The notes: a model not told the origin generated them from the letters alone. Shown: positions 30,622 to 41,425, numbered from the stretch's first letter. The stretch: DNA of 64,000 nucleotides from Gonatopus flavifemur (GCA_018340375.1 JAFFJZ010000119.1:1-64000), one strand, 5' to 3'. Made by a program: numbers and translations.

Positions 30622-32595
30622 ATGATGAACCAACCAAATCGTGTTTCTATCGGGAAAACCTCCGAAGAAGCTACTAATTCTAATCGGGATGCCGAACTTG
30701 AGAAATGGGGTTTGCTCCACCTCAGGGGAACTTCCGATAGAGAACAAGACGAAGCTATAGCCGAAGCTATACGCTTGAACTTTCTTTGGGAAACACAAGA
30801 ACGAGACGACAAGCTCGGATGGGGAACTTCAGAGGAATACGTCCATCCTCACTCCTCAGAACCAGCAATCCTCGTCGAATCAACCTCTATGATTCGATCT
30901 CATAGATATGGAGAAAAAGCTATGATAGAAAAACCATTGGTATCCCCATTAGCTTGTATGAATATAAATGAAAAAACTGTAACTTCAACGGTAGCGACTG
31001 ATGAAGAATATGATCCGAAGGATAACTGGTCACTTCCCCGTAATCCGGAAAGATCTAATCGTAACGTGATAAATTTTAATGCTAGGATTCTTACTGAGCA
31101 ACCCTCAAAAGAACTTTTAGTAACTAACCAGGAGACACCAATGGATATCGATAAAACTAAGAAAGCTATATATTGCGATAGATTCATTTGGGATAGAAAC
31201 ACTATCAAAGGAATGGATGGAAGAAGATTCAATTCACTCTCATGTAAAAACAATCACGATTTCCTTCGTTTAACTAATACGCAAGAAAAAGCCGGTTACC
31301 ACGATTTATGCATGTTCGATTTCTGCGACTGGTGTGTAAATCGTGTAGATCCAATAGAATGGACTTTCCGAATGGAAGTCTTCAGAATTGCAAAAATGCG
31401 AACTTATCGTATAGATCACAAAGATTTCATTAGCGAAGACGAAGATTCTCCCATCCAACTACCCAAACTATCTAAGAAAGAGCAGAAAGCACGATTCCAA
31501 GATACTTTCGGAAAAGATTTCGTGTGGGTAGGAGTCAACATCCGCGGACATTTAAATACTAAATTCAATAACACCACGTGTGTAGAAGAAGCTCATACTT
31601 GGTCGGAACTTCAAACAAAGGCTTGCGCCTGTAATCTGAACCCCTTCGATTTTTGCGAAAGCTGCGTAAGAGGGTGGGGTGAAGATGAATGGCAACTCCG
31701 TTGTGAAGTATTAAATTTAGCTTCAATTCATTTCCGATATAGAAAACGTCCATGTATAGACGATTTATTAGCAACATCAATGCCCGTAAAACCAGTGAAG
31801 CTTTTATACAACATCGGAGATTCCGATGAAGAAGGAGATTCCAATAAAATAGGACAAAACGATAAAGAAAGACAAAATGATAAAGGAGGACAGAACAATG
31901 AAAAAGGACAAAACGATAAAGAAAGACAAAATGATAAAAAAGGACAAAATGATGAACCAATGGAAGTCCCCTTGACTCCGCGAAAAACAGGTTTTTGTGA
32001 TCGTTTGATCTGGAAAGGACCTGTTATCAAAGGGTATGATAAGGAAACTTTCAATTCATTGATCTGTACTCACCCACTAGATAAAAAATTGAGTCGTACT
32101 CAGAGAGCCGCGAGCAACAACGAACTCGATCCACGCGATTTCTGCTCCGAATGTATTTATCAACATGACCCCAACGAATGGGAATTCAGAAGATATGTAA
32201 TGCAAGTCGCAATTGAAAGAAAAAAGAGAATAATCAATAAGCAATTCATTGAAACTGAAGATGAAAGCGAAGCAGAGCTACCAAAAAATTGTAGAATTAA
32301 AAACCCATATAGACAAGTCCAAAAAACGGAAGAAAAGGAAAATCAGTATTCTGAGAAACCAATGACCGTTTTGAAGAGACAGAGCGTGCAACCCACGCCT
32401 GCTCCTCAAAACGAAGTCTCGATCGAACAAAAAAAACTTAGGAGACCTTGGAATAGATTATATCCATTATTACCCCTAGAAATCGAACCCATGAAAAAGG
32501 TTAACTTTTGCTCAAATTGTGGAATGGATTTTCGTGATCTCCGCAATATCAAAAATAGTTTGAAATTTTGTCTGAAATGCGGAACTAAAATATAG
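30622..32595 (+). CDS. Accessory ORF with threefold Cys/Trp repeat and zinc ribbon, novel
   Basis: Starting at the first in-frame ATG (30,622) this is a 657-residue intact protein; the frame is open upstream to a probable splice acceptor near 30,557. It holds three related modules, about 90 residues each, beginning near 31,171, 31,519 and 31,990. Each has an F-x-W start, a central Cys, then a D-F-C-x2-C motif ('FDFCDWCVNR', 'FDFCESCVRG', 'RDFCSECIYQ') and E-W-x-(F/L)-R. Modules 1 and 3 also share 'FNSL-x-C'. Between modules 2 and 3 is a Gln-Asn-Asp-Lys repeat (31,850-31,957). The C-terminus has CxxC...CxxC ('FCSNCG', 'FCLKCG'), a zinc ribbon. No known retroelement protein family is recognised. 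Probably a nucleic-acid or protein-binding factor, by inference. Confidence 0.85.
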   Translation: MMNQPNRVSIGKTSEEATNSNRDAELEKWGLLHLRGTSDREQDEAIAEAIRLNFLWETQERDDKLGWGTSEEYVHPHSSEPAILVESTSMIRSHRYGEKAMIEKPLVSPLACMNINEKTVTSTVATDEEYDPKDNWSLPRNPERSNRNVINFNARILTEQPSKELLVTNQETPMDIDKTKKAIYCDRFIWDRNTIKGMDGRRFNSLSCKNNHDFLRLTNTQEKAGYHDLCMFDFCDWCVNRVDPIEWTFRMEVFRIAKMRTYRIDHKDFISEDEDSPIQLPKLSKKEQKARFQDTFGKDFVWVGVNIRGHLNTKFNNTTCVEEAHTWSELQTKACACNLNPFDFCESCVRGWGEDEWQLRCEVLNLASIHFRYRKRPCIDDLLATSMPVKPVKLLYNIGDSDEEGDSNKIGQNDKERQNDKGGQNNEKGQNDKERQNDKKGQNDEPMEVPLTPRKTGFCDRLIWKGPVIKGYDKETFNSLICTHPLDKKLSRTQRAASNNELDPRDFCSECIYQHDPNEWEFRRYVMQVAIERKKRIINKQFIETEDESEAELPKNCRIKNPYRQVQKTEEKENQYSEKPMTVLKRQSVQPTPAPQNEVSIEQKKLRRPWNRLYPLLPLEIEPMKKVNFCSNCGMDFRDLRNIKNSLKFCLKCGTKI

Positions 32596-32926
32596 AGAAA
32601 ACCTTCACTTTCATCATCAAACGAAATTCTACACTCTTTCGATGAACTAAAAACCTTGTAAATTTATAATCATGCATTAAAATAACTGACGAAATAGAAC
32701 ATCGATTTAGAGTCAAAATTCATGAAATTCACACACATACAAACATACACGTATGAATTTGTAAACACACCTTAAATTATCCAGTTCTTTTCAATGAATG
32801 ACCATATAAAATCTATATAATCATATCCTTTGTATATAGTATGATTCTTACTCATTTTTCTCTCAACAAAAAAATATTCAAATCCCAAGTAGATAATCAT
32901 TAGGAATATTGAATGTCCATAGAAAA
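32596..32926. other. Spacer between accessory ORF and env
   Basis: A+T-rich, no gene; CCCAAG-TAG and CATTAG near 32,883-32,902 could be acceptors for an env mRNA. Confidence 0.4.
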
Positions 32927-34936
32927 ATGTATCTGACAACGATCCTGTGGGTAGGAGCTTTCGTTCTACAACTTTTCGCTGGGACCAATGGATTACTAGG
33001 ATATGATTGCGCTGCTTCTAATGCCAACATCACTACGATTACTCTTGATAAAATAGGGGATTGCAACATCCCTGAACCCATAGTGAACGAGACCAACACC
33101 TACATACAACTTCTCCAACTGCTGGACTTCGGAACAGCCCATGTGCAACTGTGTAGAGTCGAAATATTCCGAGAAGTAAACCATTGTGGAATGTTCTCTC
33201 ACACAGGAGCTGTTTCTAACGGGATAGCCGAGTATATTCAAGAAACTACCCGAGATACTTGTAAGAAATTACACGAAACTGGACGCTTGACCATCGGATC
33301 TAACATTATCGATGGAATAAAAATTAACGCAACTTCCACTTTCACGATGACATTCGCTGGTAAAATAACTTCCGATGGAGACTGCCAAAGAACCCAATAC
33401 TCCGCCCCATATGGGACATGGGACAACGTCGTGGTACAAGGATCAATAAAAATCACTCTTATGGATTACAGAGCTCGAACCGATATAGAAAAGAACCTTC
33501 TATATTTGCAATCTGGAACTCAATGCACATTGAACACTGGACACTGTATGGATGTTCTAGGCGCATACGCATATTGGAACATCATACCTCAAGAAACTTG
33601 CCATTTTAATCGTTACGGAGTTTTATATGAGGGATACTCAACAAAACTTCAGGACTTATCGCAACACTATCCGGAAACCGTCTACACTGTAAAAACCGAG
33701 GATATCACATTTGCATTGACATCCGAACGATCACAACTTTTCTGCGGATATCACTTGATAAAAACCCAACACCCTAAGCTTTACATCCTTGAAGGCAGAA
33801 AAGAAACCTTCTTCTCTCGACCGAAACCAGTAGAAACACAAAACTTAGACCTATTCACCTATGTAAATAGTAAATTCGTGTATGTTGAACAATACATACG
33901 TACACAAATCAACGGACTTTATAAAGATGTTATGCTACAAAGATGCAAACTCGAAAGAGAAATCCTACAAAATGCTCAAACTCTCGCTCTCATCAAACCG
34001 GAAGAGTTTGCTTTCAACTTCCAAAAGGGACCTGGATACACCGCCATTATCACTGGGGAAGTGATAAGACTGATCAAATGCATTCCAGTAGAAGTAAAAA
34101 TAATATCATCCAAACGTTGTTACCAGGAATTACCCGTGAAGAAAGGAAATGCCAATGACTTCTTGATGCCAAAAACTCATATCTTGAAATCCCAAGGGAC
34201 GGAAATCCCCTGTAATAACTTGATTCCACCCATGTACGAAATAGATGGAATTTGGTACAAAATTTTACCATTTCTTTCGGAAACTACAACACCATATATG
34301 ATGACACCACTCAGCACACCCACCTGGACCTACAAAAACCCAGGAAATTTAGCAAAGCAAGGAATTTATACGGAAGAAGACGTCGAAAGGTTGAATAAAT
34401 ACATCATGTCTCCTTTCGATCAGCCTTCAATAATCAACAATATCATACGCGCAGCCACTGGAGAACCCACTGACTTACACGGCCTAAGTTTGAATTCCAT
34501 ACTCGATGAAAAAACCCTAGAGCACATTGCGCAGTCAACATGGAACAAACTCTGGATTGGTTTCAGTACCTTTGGTACTTTCAGTGCTGGAATCCTAGGC
34601 GTAATAATAACCATGAAAATTGTCAAAATGCTGATAGACACCGTTATACACGTATTCGCACTCCACACTGTATACGGTTGGTCTCCTTTCTTACTAGTAG
34701 CACTATGGGACTCCGCTACCAATCTTTTATTACATCTGAATAAGAGAGAGCGGATGGTTAAGAGTAAAAAGACTGGCTCTGCCACAACTCAAACCGATGA
34801 CAACGACGACGACGATGATGACCACAACGATAGACAAGGACAACTATACTCTCTGCAAGAACTAAAGGACAACAAGGAAGATAGGAAAAATCCACCCACA
34901 GAATCTGCTAAACGCCCTTATGGCCTTAATGTATAA
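32927..34936 (+). CDS. env: Intact envelope glycoprotein, chuvirus-glycoprotein-like
   Basis: From the first in-frame ATG (32,927) there are 669 residues without a break. A signal peptide covers about residues 1-22 ('TILWVGAFVLQLFAG'), followed by 'GYDCAAS', a Cys-rich ectodomain with several N-x-(S/T) sites and 'VNHCGMFSHTGAV'. Hydrophobic segments lie at about 540-570 and 575-600, then a tail with a poly-Asp run. The YDC start after the signal peptide and the 'CGMxSHxxxV' motif are what I associate with Chuviridae-type glycoproteins, reported in insect LTR elements, mostly BEL/Pao. It does not look like the F-like env at 8,844. Product would be a membrane glycoprotein; fusion ability cannot be judged. 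Confidence 0.75.
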   Translation: MYLTTILWVGAFVLQLFAGTNGLLGYDCAASNANITTITLDKIGDCNIPEPIVNETNTYIQLLQLLDFGTAHVQLCRVEIFREVNHCGMFSHTGAVSNGIAEYIQETTRDTCKKLHETGRLTIGSNIIDGIKINATSTFTMTFAGKITSDGDCQRTQYSAPYGTWDNVVVQGSIKITLMDYRARTDIEKNLLYLQSGTQCTLNTGHCMDVLGAYAYWNIIPQETCHFNRYGVLYEGYSTKLQDLSQHYPETVYTVKTEDITFALTSERSQLFCGYHLIKTQHPKLYILEGRKETFFSRPKPVETQNLDLFTYVNSKFVYVEQYIRTQINGLYKDVMLQRCKLEREILQNAQTLALIKPEEFAFNFQKGPGYTAIITGEVIRLIKCIPVEVKIISSKRCYQELPVKKGNANDFLMPKTHILKSQGTEIPCNNLIPPMYEIDGIWYKILPFLSETTTPYMMTPLSTPTWTYKNPGNLAKQGIYTEEDVERLNKYIMSPFDQPSIINNIIRAATGEPTDLHGLSLNSILDEKTLEHIAQSTWNKLWIGFSTFGTFSAGILGVIITMKIVKMLIDTVIHVFALHTVYGWSPFLLVALWDSATNLLLHLNKRERMVKSKKTGSATTQTDDNDDDDDDHNDRQGQLYSLQELKDNKEDRKNPPTESAKRPYGLNV

Positions 34937-35170
34937 ATTCTATTTTTGATAAAATATATATATATATACATACATACATAAGTATATAGAACATATCTTT
35001 TGTAAGAACCGAAAATTTCATCTTTGCCAGGTTTTCCTAGGGGAATATCAGTGTGAAAATCGGACCTTTCTCTCTCTCTATCTCATACATTCGTCTCTTC
35101 TTAACAAATGCCACTAACCTCTGTCTATTCGACTCATGTATATCTTGCCGAAATCTCTTCTATTTTTCGT

Positions 35171-35186
35171 CAAAAAAGGGGGGAGG
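35171..35186 (+). promoter_or_regulatory. Polypurine tract
   Basis: AAAAAAGGGGGGAGG directly abuts the 3' LTR start, the normal plus-strand primer position. Confidence 0.9.
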
Positions 35187-35753
35187 TGTAACGTATCCCG
35201 AAATTTCCGATATTTCTAAACCCCTAACGACATACTATATATATACGTCTCACACATACATATATATACATGTAAATCATACTTCTCGTATGTGTACACG
35301 TAAACGTAAGCGTACGAAACGTAAGGCCCGATACGTGCGCACATGCAAATTTCCATGTAGGTAAACTATCGAACGAAAAATCTCTTTACGAACTCTTTTA
35401 CCCTCATAGAAAATATCGATATCGATATAACAGTTTTCTTTTACTCTTTTCCTAAAATGACCACTGCAGACAATACAGTTTCCCTACACCCTGTCAAAAT
35501 TCATGATACCATACGATACCCCACTACGAAACGATTCCTCTTCTTTGCCACCGAAGAACAGACAAAGAAAACATGAGACAGAACGAGTCCACTATAATAA
35601 CCGACTTGACGAAAATTCTTTTAAAATCAATATTCACCTACTACAACCCTATAATAAACACTGAACATACCTAAAACAGAGCCTCTTTTCTTCTCAATTT
35701 TTTCATATAAACGAATCGACAGACGAAAGACGACACGACCTACCATAAATAAC

Positions 35754-36309
35754 CACTGATCTCTAATATACACTGGATAGCGGACACAGGACTTCGCAAT
35801 ATAAGACTTCTGTGAGTAATTGAACGTGATAGAAGACTCTGGAGCCGCCATTTGTTTGTGGGTTGAATGGTTAATTTTGGTGGTAAATTTGAATGCTATC
35901 GAAGTATTTTGTGCAGTATATCAATATTAACCCAATCCTAATACCCAATATTGTGTAACATGATGGGAAATTCGGAAAAATCATGATTGATTATAGTTTG
36001 AATGATTTGGAACGTTTTTATAGTTGAAAATATACATTTTTTTGTCAAATTCACAAAAACTCAACAATAAGCAGAATCTCATGCTTGTTTGTATTATGAA
36101 CTAAAATTTAGATGACATGGGAAAGGATAGTGACAAATTTTTCAATTACGTGAAAATATAATGTAGATTTTGTTGGAAATACGTTGATACAGTTCAAATT
36201 TACCGCGAAAAAATGACCATTCATCCCACAACAAAATGGCGGATCAAATCTTCAATTCGTCACAAGAAATTTTTAGTATCAGCTATCCAGTGTATAATAG
36301 AGATCAGTG
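35754..36309. mobile_element. 556-bp MITE with 8-bp target duplication
   Basis: Inverted ends starting CACTGATCTCTA and continuing ATACACTGGATAG; TAAATAAC occurs on both sides (35,746-35,753 and 36,310-36,317) but once in the 5' LTR. An 8-bp duplication suits hAT- or P-type transposases. Absent from the 5' LTR, so it arrived after the retroelement integrated. No coding capacity. Confidence 0.92.
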
Positions 36310-37181
36310 TAAATAACCGTACCATAAAAGAACGGTATAGACGTATGGTCAACTCTCCTTACAACCGAAGACCTATGTCTTAATTCTCATACCATGTATA
36401 AAAACTTCTGTGAATTTTTCATCACAGATATTCAGTTTAGTGAACATTTTTAATAAATACTTCAATATTAAACAATAACTACTATCAACTTCGAATTATA
36501 CATGGATGAATTTGTCTTCTAGGAACATGATGTCTCTCTCTATCTCTGTCCTTTTTTCTCTCTTGTCGTTCGATGAGTATAATCGAATATGATTTCTTTT
36601 GATAAATTTAAAACAACTTGTCATATTAACTCTCTATAAATTCTTCCTGAACTATAGAGAAATCCTTTTCTCTCGTCCTTTTCTAATTTCTAGTAAATTT
36701 TCATAATATTTTCAAACTTCTAATAAATTCCTTCAAACTTTTGGAACTCTTTATGATCTCTTCAACCTATGTGAATTCTTTTCCCGTCTCTATTCAAATA
36801 TTGTCGAATTTTTATAAAACAACATATATTACATGATAACAAATCCCTATCTTGCACAAAATCCTATCGAAGAATTCTTTTTGAGCTCTTTTCCACCGAC
36901 AACCTTAAATAGAGTTATTGATCAATTAACCAGATAAATTCAATCAAATAATTCAGCCAATATAGATCTACAAACGAATAATCCGATATAAATCCTCAAG
37001 GAATAAGAATTCGATAAATTTAGTAACTTCGAATATCACTGTCTCTCTCACTCTTGTTTCATTCTCACTTACAGAAACCGATAAAATTCTGCTATACTGA
37101 TTTTCTCCCAATTCATTGGATGAATTATGATTCAATAGTCTGAATGAAAATCAAATAGAATACCCTGAATCAATATCATGT

Positions 37182-37221
<40 letters not shown>

Positions 37222-38463
37222 CTCTCTCTCTCTTTCTCTCTCTCTCTCTTTCTCTCACCCTACGATTTTTACAGATTGGAAAACCTAAAGAAACCTTGGT
37301 AAAAGATGATTAAATACATAATAAATACCAGTAATTATAAGATCCAACACCCATGGAATCACCCTAGTGAATATATATATATATATATAAATGTAAATTC
37401 TCATGTAAAAAACCAGTTCAAACTAACAATTCGAAAAATGTTTCAATATTTCAATTAATCGAACTAATTACATTCACCACAACATAAAACCATACTCTCT
37501 TCGTAAATTCCAATTCAAATCAATGGTTCTATGAAAAATCACAGTTACATGTATATATATATATATATTCCTGAAATACATAAAAATAAGAAAATTCATC
37601 TGAGTCCAACTTTTCGAACGCTCAACGTAAAGCGAGGAGGAACGTAGCGCATCGAGGATTTGGACATCAGATAAAATAGTAGATAATTTTCTAGATACCT
37701 AAAATATTATAGAACAGAAAATTTTTGATTTTGAGTACCACTGAGAGCAAGCTTCTTGAACTCTCATTGGTACAAACAAGAACTATTCCCACCGCGCGAC
37801 CTTTGACCAATCGTTGCCCTTGAAGGAAAATCGAGCTCTTTAAATACCGCATGAATTCTTCAATTTTCACCACTCTTTTCTCAAACATTCTTTGAGTCAT
37901 TACTTTTCTCGACAACTTCTCGCTATTCACATAACATCAGTCCTTCTTAGGACTTCGACGAAATCGACTGCGAACATACAACCACCGTTACTAGACGTCA
38001 CCGACCTCCAATACTACGACAGGACTATCTCCATCTTCGTTACACTCAACGTGGGTCATCCTCACAGACGGACTACGGACGCACGGGTGTGCTATCGCAA
38101 CCAGTTAGTATTTCTTCTGAAATACCACCATTGAAATCAGACTGCGGTCCTGTGTTAATCAACCGGGACCATTAAGCAGTATACACAATACACAACACCG
38201 AGACAGTGCCTTCGAGAGGAAAATTCACCAACAATAAGTGAATTTTCCACAATTCAGGTGGGAAAAAGGAATTAAAATCCCTTTCTGAATCAAATCTTGT
38301 GCAATAGTTTGTGTTGTTTTAAAAGTTTCTTCATTCTTATTAAATTCAAAGTGTTTTTTTTTGTATCAATCAATTTTATTCGCGTGGGAGTTAAATTCAG
38401 TTACTTTTCTCTTTTATATTTTTCTAATCGTTCTTCTTTTATTTCGTTTCTTTTTTCCATTCA

Positions 38464-38787
38464 GTGAAGATCAAGGTCGAGAGTAAAATCAACGAGGTCA
38501 AAAGACGGGTACATTTCATTAAACAGAGGATCGAGGAACGGAACCTCGATGTTAGGAATAATCGCGCCCCAACCTCTGGACTAGCCTGGAGGAATTTTAA
38601 ACGCAATGCAGCCCGGGACGATAAGAATCTTATTCAACTCTCCAAGGAGTTAGAAAATTTATATATTTTCAAAAACTCTTTGGAAGTTAGAAAAGAGCTC
38701 ACTTATAAGGAAGATTGGGATCTCTCCGAAGATCCTCCTTGTAAAGCACTATATGGGGAAAATCACTCGTGCACTTCGTGTAAATAG
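38464..38787 (+). CDS. LTR-internal ORF (3' copy)
   Basis: Same 107-codon frame as at 15,294-15,617, again beginning at the CATTCAG acceptor-like site and with the same length. Its integrity in both LTRs reflects recent common origin and is not in itself evidence of selection. Confidence 0.35.
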   Translation: MKIKVESKINEVKRRVHFIKQRIEERNLDVRNNRAPTSGLAWRNFKRNAARDDKNLIQLSKELENLYIFKNSLEVRKELTYKEDWDLSEDPPCKALYGENHSCTSCK

Positions 38788-39791
38788 TCAATTTAAAACA
38801 CCAAAACAATTTCTTTCCCCCACCTTTGTCCAATTCGAAGCATTCGTGCTCATTGCATGAAGTTCTATGGAAGAAGGTGTTCCCTCCTTTTCCATTTCCT
38901 ATACTCCCTTCGACGGCAATGAAGTCAACTGAGTCGTCATCTTTCCTCTTCCTAACTCCCTTTTCTTAATAACATAGCAACTTATATATATATATATATA
39001 TATATATTCAAATTTACCTGGATAGCGAACGCTGTCAATACATTGATGCTTACAGATTCACGGACTTCTCTTTCTAACATATCTCTCTCTCTCTCTCTCT
39101 GCCTTTCTTCATACGATACGGTATACGTGGGAATACCCCTCTCTTTCTATATCACTTTCTTTCTCTAATACCTCTCTTTTTAACACTCATCTCTCTCTCT
39201 CTCTCTCGTTCGTTCAATACATATATTGAAGAGCTCGATTTGCTTCAATAAAACCGCTTAAAGGTCGGAATTCAATAAGGAGAAAATATATAAAATGAAT
39301 AAGTCACTTTTAATTACTGAGTAACCCTCAGAGTTAAAGGGATTTTTTCGTTTTTTAATATTTTAGGAAAACCAAATTTACAAATTATCTACTGTTATCG
39401 AGTAACCCTCGGAATTTGAAGATATTTTGAATTTGATGTTTCCTCCTTCATAAACCCTTAACAATTTGAATATTCACTGAGTAACCCTCAGGAATATCTA
39501 AATGAATAATATCCTATTAATAACTATATTAATAAAGGTCCAAACCATATAATTGTGGTCATTTTAAGATAAAATATTATGTCAATCAGGTTCATGAACT
39601 ATCTTTGAATAAATCATTAAGTATTATATATATATATGAGAGACAATTCATTTCAGCATCCTAACCCTGGTCCTTGTGTAGGCACATCCCTACCTAAAGC
39701 GGGGTTATCAAAGGGGTTGTCAGACTCTGATTTGGCAATTCCTTAAAATATCCACTCGTTGTAGATAAATCTTGAAGATTTTGACGTAACA

Positions 39792-39795
39792 ATGT
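39792..39795. repeat. Target site duplication ATGT (right)
   Basis: Matches 12,580-12,583. Confidence 0.9.
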
Positions 39796-39892
39796 AAAGA
39801 ACGGTGGAACTAGATTTGACAAATTGCAGCATATTGATTCAGAAACTTTTAACCGATCCCTAGAAGCTCGAGAACAATTTGAACAGATGAAG
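39796..39892 (+). pseudogene. DDE_1 transposase-like gene, exon 1 (rest)
   Basis: Continues the frame broken at 12,583: 'NGGTRFDKLQHIDSETF' and 'LEAREQFEQM' follow, the conserved end of the N-terminal DNA-binding region in this family. A donor-like AAG|GTTTCA ends the exon at a codon boundary. The following intron is 39,893-40,294. Confidence 0.75.
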
Positions 39893-40294
39893 GTTTCAAG
39901 TGTGCTAACCGAAGTAGCGAGAAATGTTCAAACGTATATACGGAATAGAAAAGTTCGCAGAACCAACGAATCAGATACGAAGAGCGTATAGTGAATGTCC
40001 ATAGAATGTTTGAATGAGATTGTTTTGAATATACTTCGTACGTACGTAGTACATTCGAAATGTACAATATTGATTCAATTGACGTTCAATTACTGCAGCT
40101 CCGTATATCCGATTACCTCTGGTCGATGAATGAGCATATCGCCTATAAAACAGTCTCATTGGAATGTGCACGGAATATCTTTCGCATATTCGGTAGAACG
40201 TTCATAGAATATTCTGGTGCTACTTGAGAATAAATTGTAGTACAACGTGGTTAGATAGAAATTGTGATATTGAATTCAAATGAAATCATTTTAG

Positions 40295-41425
40295 GTATGT
40301 ACGAGGACGTTACAACAATGGGCTATGACTGCAGCTCTTCCTTTCTTATCGGATACCTTTTCCTTTACTGCCAGTGAAACATGGATGAAACATTCCAAAA
40401 AAAGACATAGGATCAAGCAACGAAAAATAACAAAATATGTGAGCAAAAAGGATGTTGCAACACTAGAAGAAACCCTAGAATCAGCCAGAACATTTCAAAC
40501 GTATACTAGTATCGCAATTTCCAAATACGATTTGGATTTCGTTATAAATACCGATCAATCAGGTTGTCAATATCAAACCACATATAATCGGTCCCTCGAA
40601 TTTCAGGGAGTCAAATCCATATATGTGAGGAAAAAGGATTTGAATAAAATTACCCACTCATACACTGTGCAGTACAGTGTGACTGCTTCTGGAAAGTTAC
40701 TTCCAAAAGTTTTCATCTGTACACAAGAGACCGGAAATAAATTTGGTCCGATTGTTTCAAAAACTATAAACAGATTAGTGCAAGAGTACAAGAATGTTGT
40801 TGTTGTTTGTTCTAAATCTGGAAAACTGACAAAGGATCTCTATGAACAATATTTACAGAACACTTTGAAACCGTATGTGAAAGATACAAAATTTCTCCTT
40901 ATCATCGATTCGTGGGGAAGTCAAACAGACAACACTGTACATGATAGGAATTTTCAAGATTCCACCGGAGATGTTAAATGTAATTCGAAAATCATTCCTG
41001 GCAAATGCACTCCTTTATGCCAGCCCTGCGATGTTGATTCCTATAGGCAAATTAAAATCTTTATCAAAAGATTGCAGAATGCAACAGCCTTATTAGCAGA
41101 TGAACGGGAGATAGCATCACGAGAAGATGCAATAAAAATCCATTCTATTATTCATCAACTATCAGCTCCTGCATTCCACAAAATGATTCGATATGCCTGG
41201 TATGCCGCAAAATTGACAGAGGAACGGGGAATTTTTTATAATGTGAATCAAATACGTTTTCCTATAACACTTTTGAAGAATAAATGTTATCGTAATGATG
41301 TTAGTTTCGTCAAATGTGCATGGTGTGAGAAATATCTTTGCTTCAAATGTTTTGATGATGATTATCATCCCAAACATTGTCCGGGATCAGTCTGTCAAGA
41401 ACTTACAGAGGACGATAAGGAATAG
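40295..41425 (+). CDS. DDE_1 transposase-like gene, exon 2
   Basis: After ATTTTAG the exon opens in phase 0 with 'VCTRTLQQWAM', joining exon 1 correctly. It encodes about 376 residues to the TAG at 41,423: a basic DNA-binding end ('SETWMKHSKKRHRI'), 'NTDQSGCQYQ' with the first catalytic Asp, 'LLIIDSWGSQTD' with the second, 'PLCQPCDVDSYRQIK' with the third, and a C-terminal Cys-rich motif ('CAWCEKYLCFKCF'). This is the DDE_1 (pogo/CENP-B-like) fold. The exon is open; the gene is killed by the TGA in exon 1 and the 27-kb insertion. Whether it is a transposon or a host gene is unclear; no terminal repeats found. Confidence 0.8.
   Translation, partial: VCTRTLQQWAMTAALPFLSDTFSFTASETWMKHSKKRHRIKQRKITKYVSKKDVATLEETLESARTFQTYTSIAISKYDLDFVINTDQSGCQYQTTYNRSLEFQGVKSIYVRKKDLNKITHSYTVQYSVTASGKLLPKVFICTQETGNKFGPIVSKTINRLVQEYKNVVVVCSKSGKLTKDLYEQYLQNTLKPYVKDTKFLLIIDSWGSQTDNTVHDRNFQDSTGDVKCNSKIIPGKCTPLCQPCDVDSYRQIKIFIKRLQNATALLADEREIASREDAIKIHSIIHQLSAPAFHKMIRYAWYAAKLTEERGIFYNVNQIRFPITLLKNKCYRNDVSFVKCAWCEKYLCFKCFDDDYHPKHCPGSVCQELTEDDKE

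Larger units (their letters stand above)
12584..39791 (+). mobile_element. Giant gypsy-type endogenous retrovirus-like element (27.2 kb)
   Basis: Defined by near-identical LTRs (TGTAACG...GTAACA), an ATGT duplication, a PBS and a polypurine tract. Gene order is gag, PR-RT-RNaseH-integrase, an antisense exon-like block, an accessory ORF and env. Pol order and motifs place it in Metaviridae (gypsy), nearest by eye to the mdg1/412-type integrase. Without the nested mariner and MITE it is still about 25.3 kb, far above the 5-9 kb usual for insect gypsy elements. Long LTRs, a 3.5-kb leader and a 4.2-kb segment between pol and the accessory ORF account for the excess. This copy has damaged gag-pol. 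Confidence 0.93.
35187..39791 (+). repeat. 3' LTR (4,605 bp, with nested MITE)
   Basis: Same ends as the 5' LTR. Removing the MITE and one 8-bp duplication leaves about 4,041 bp against 4,032. I count roughly twenty small differences from the 5' copy, mostly beyond about 38,210. It is followed by the ATGT duplication. Confidence 0.95.

Noticed and set aside
31565..32054. Minus-strand frames under the accessory ORF
   Set aside because: Phe/His/Leu/Ser repeats are the antisense of the Gln-Asn-Asp-Lys repeat; shadow.
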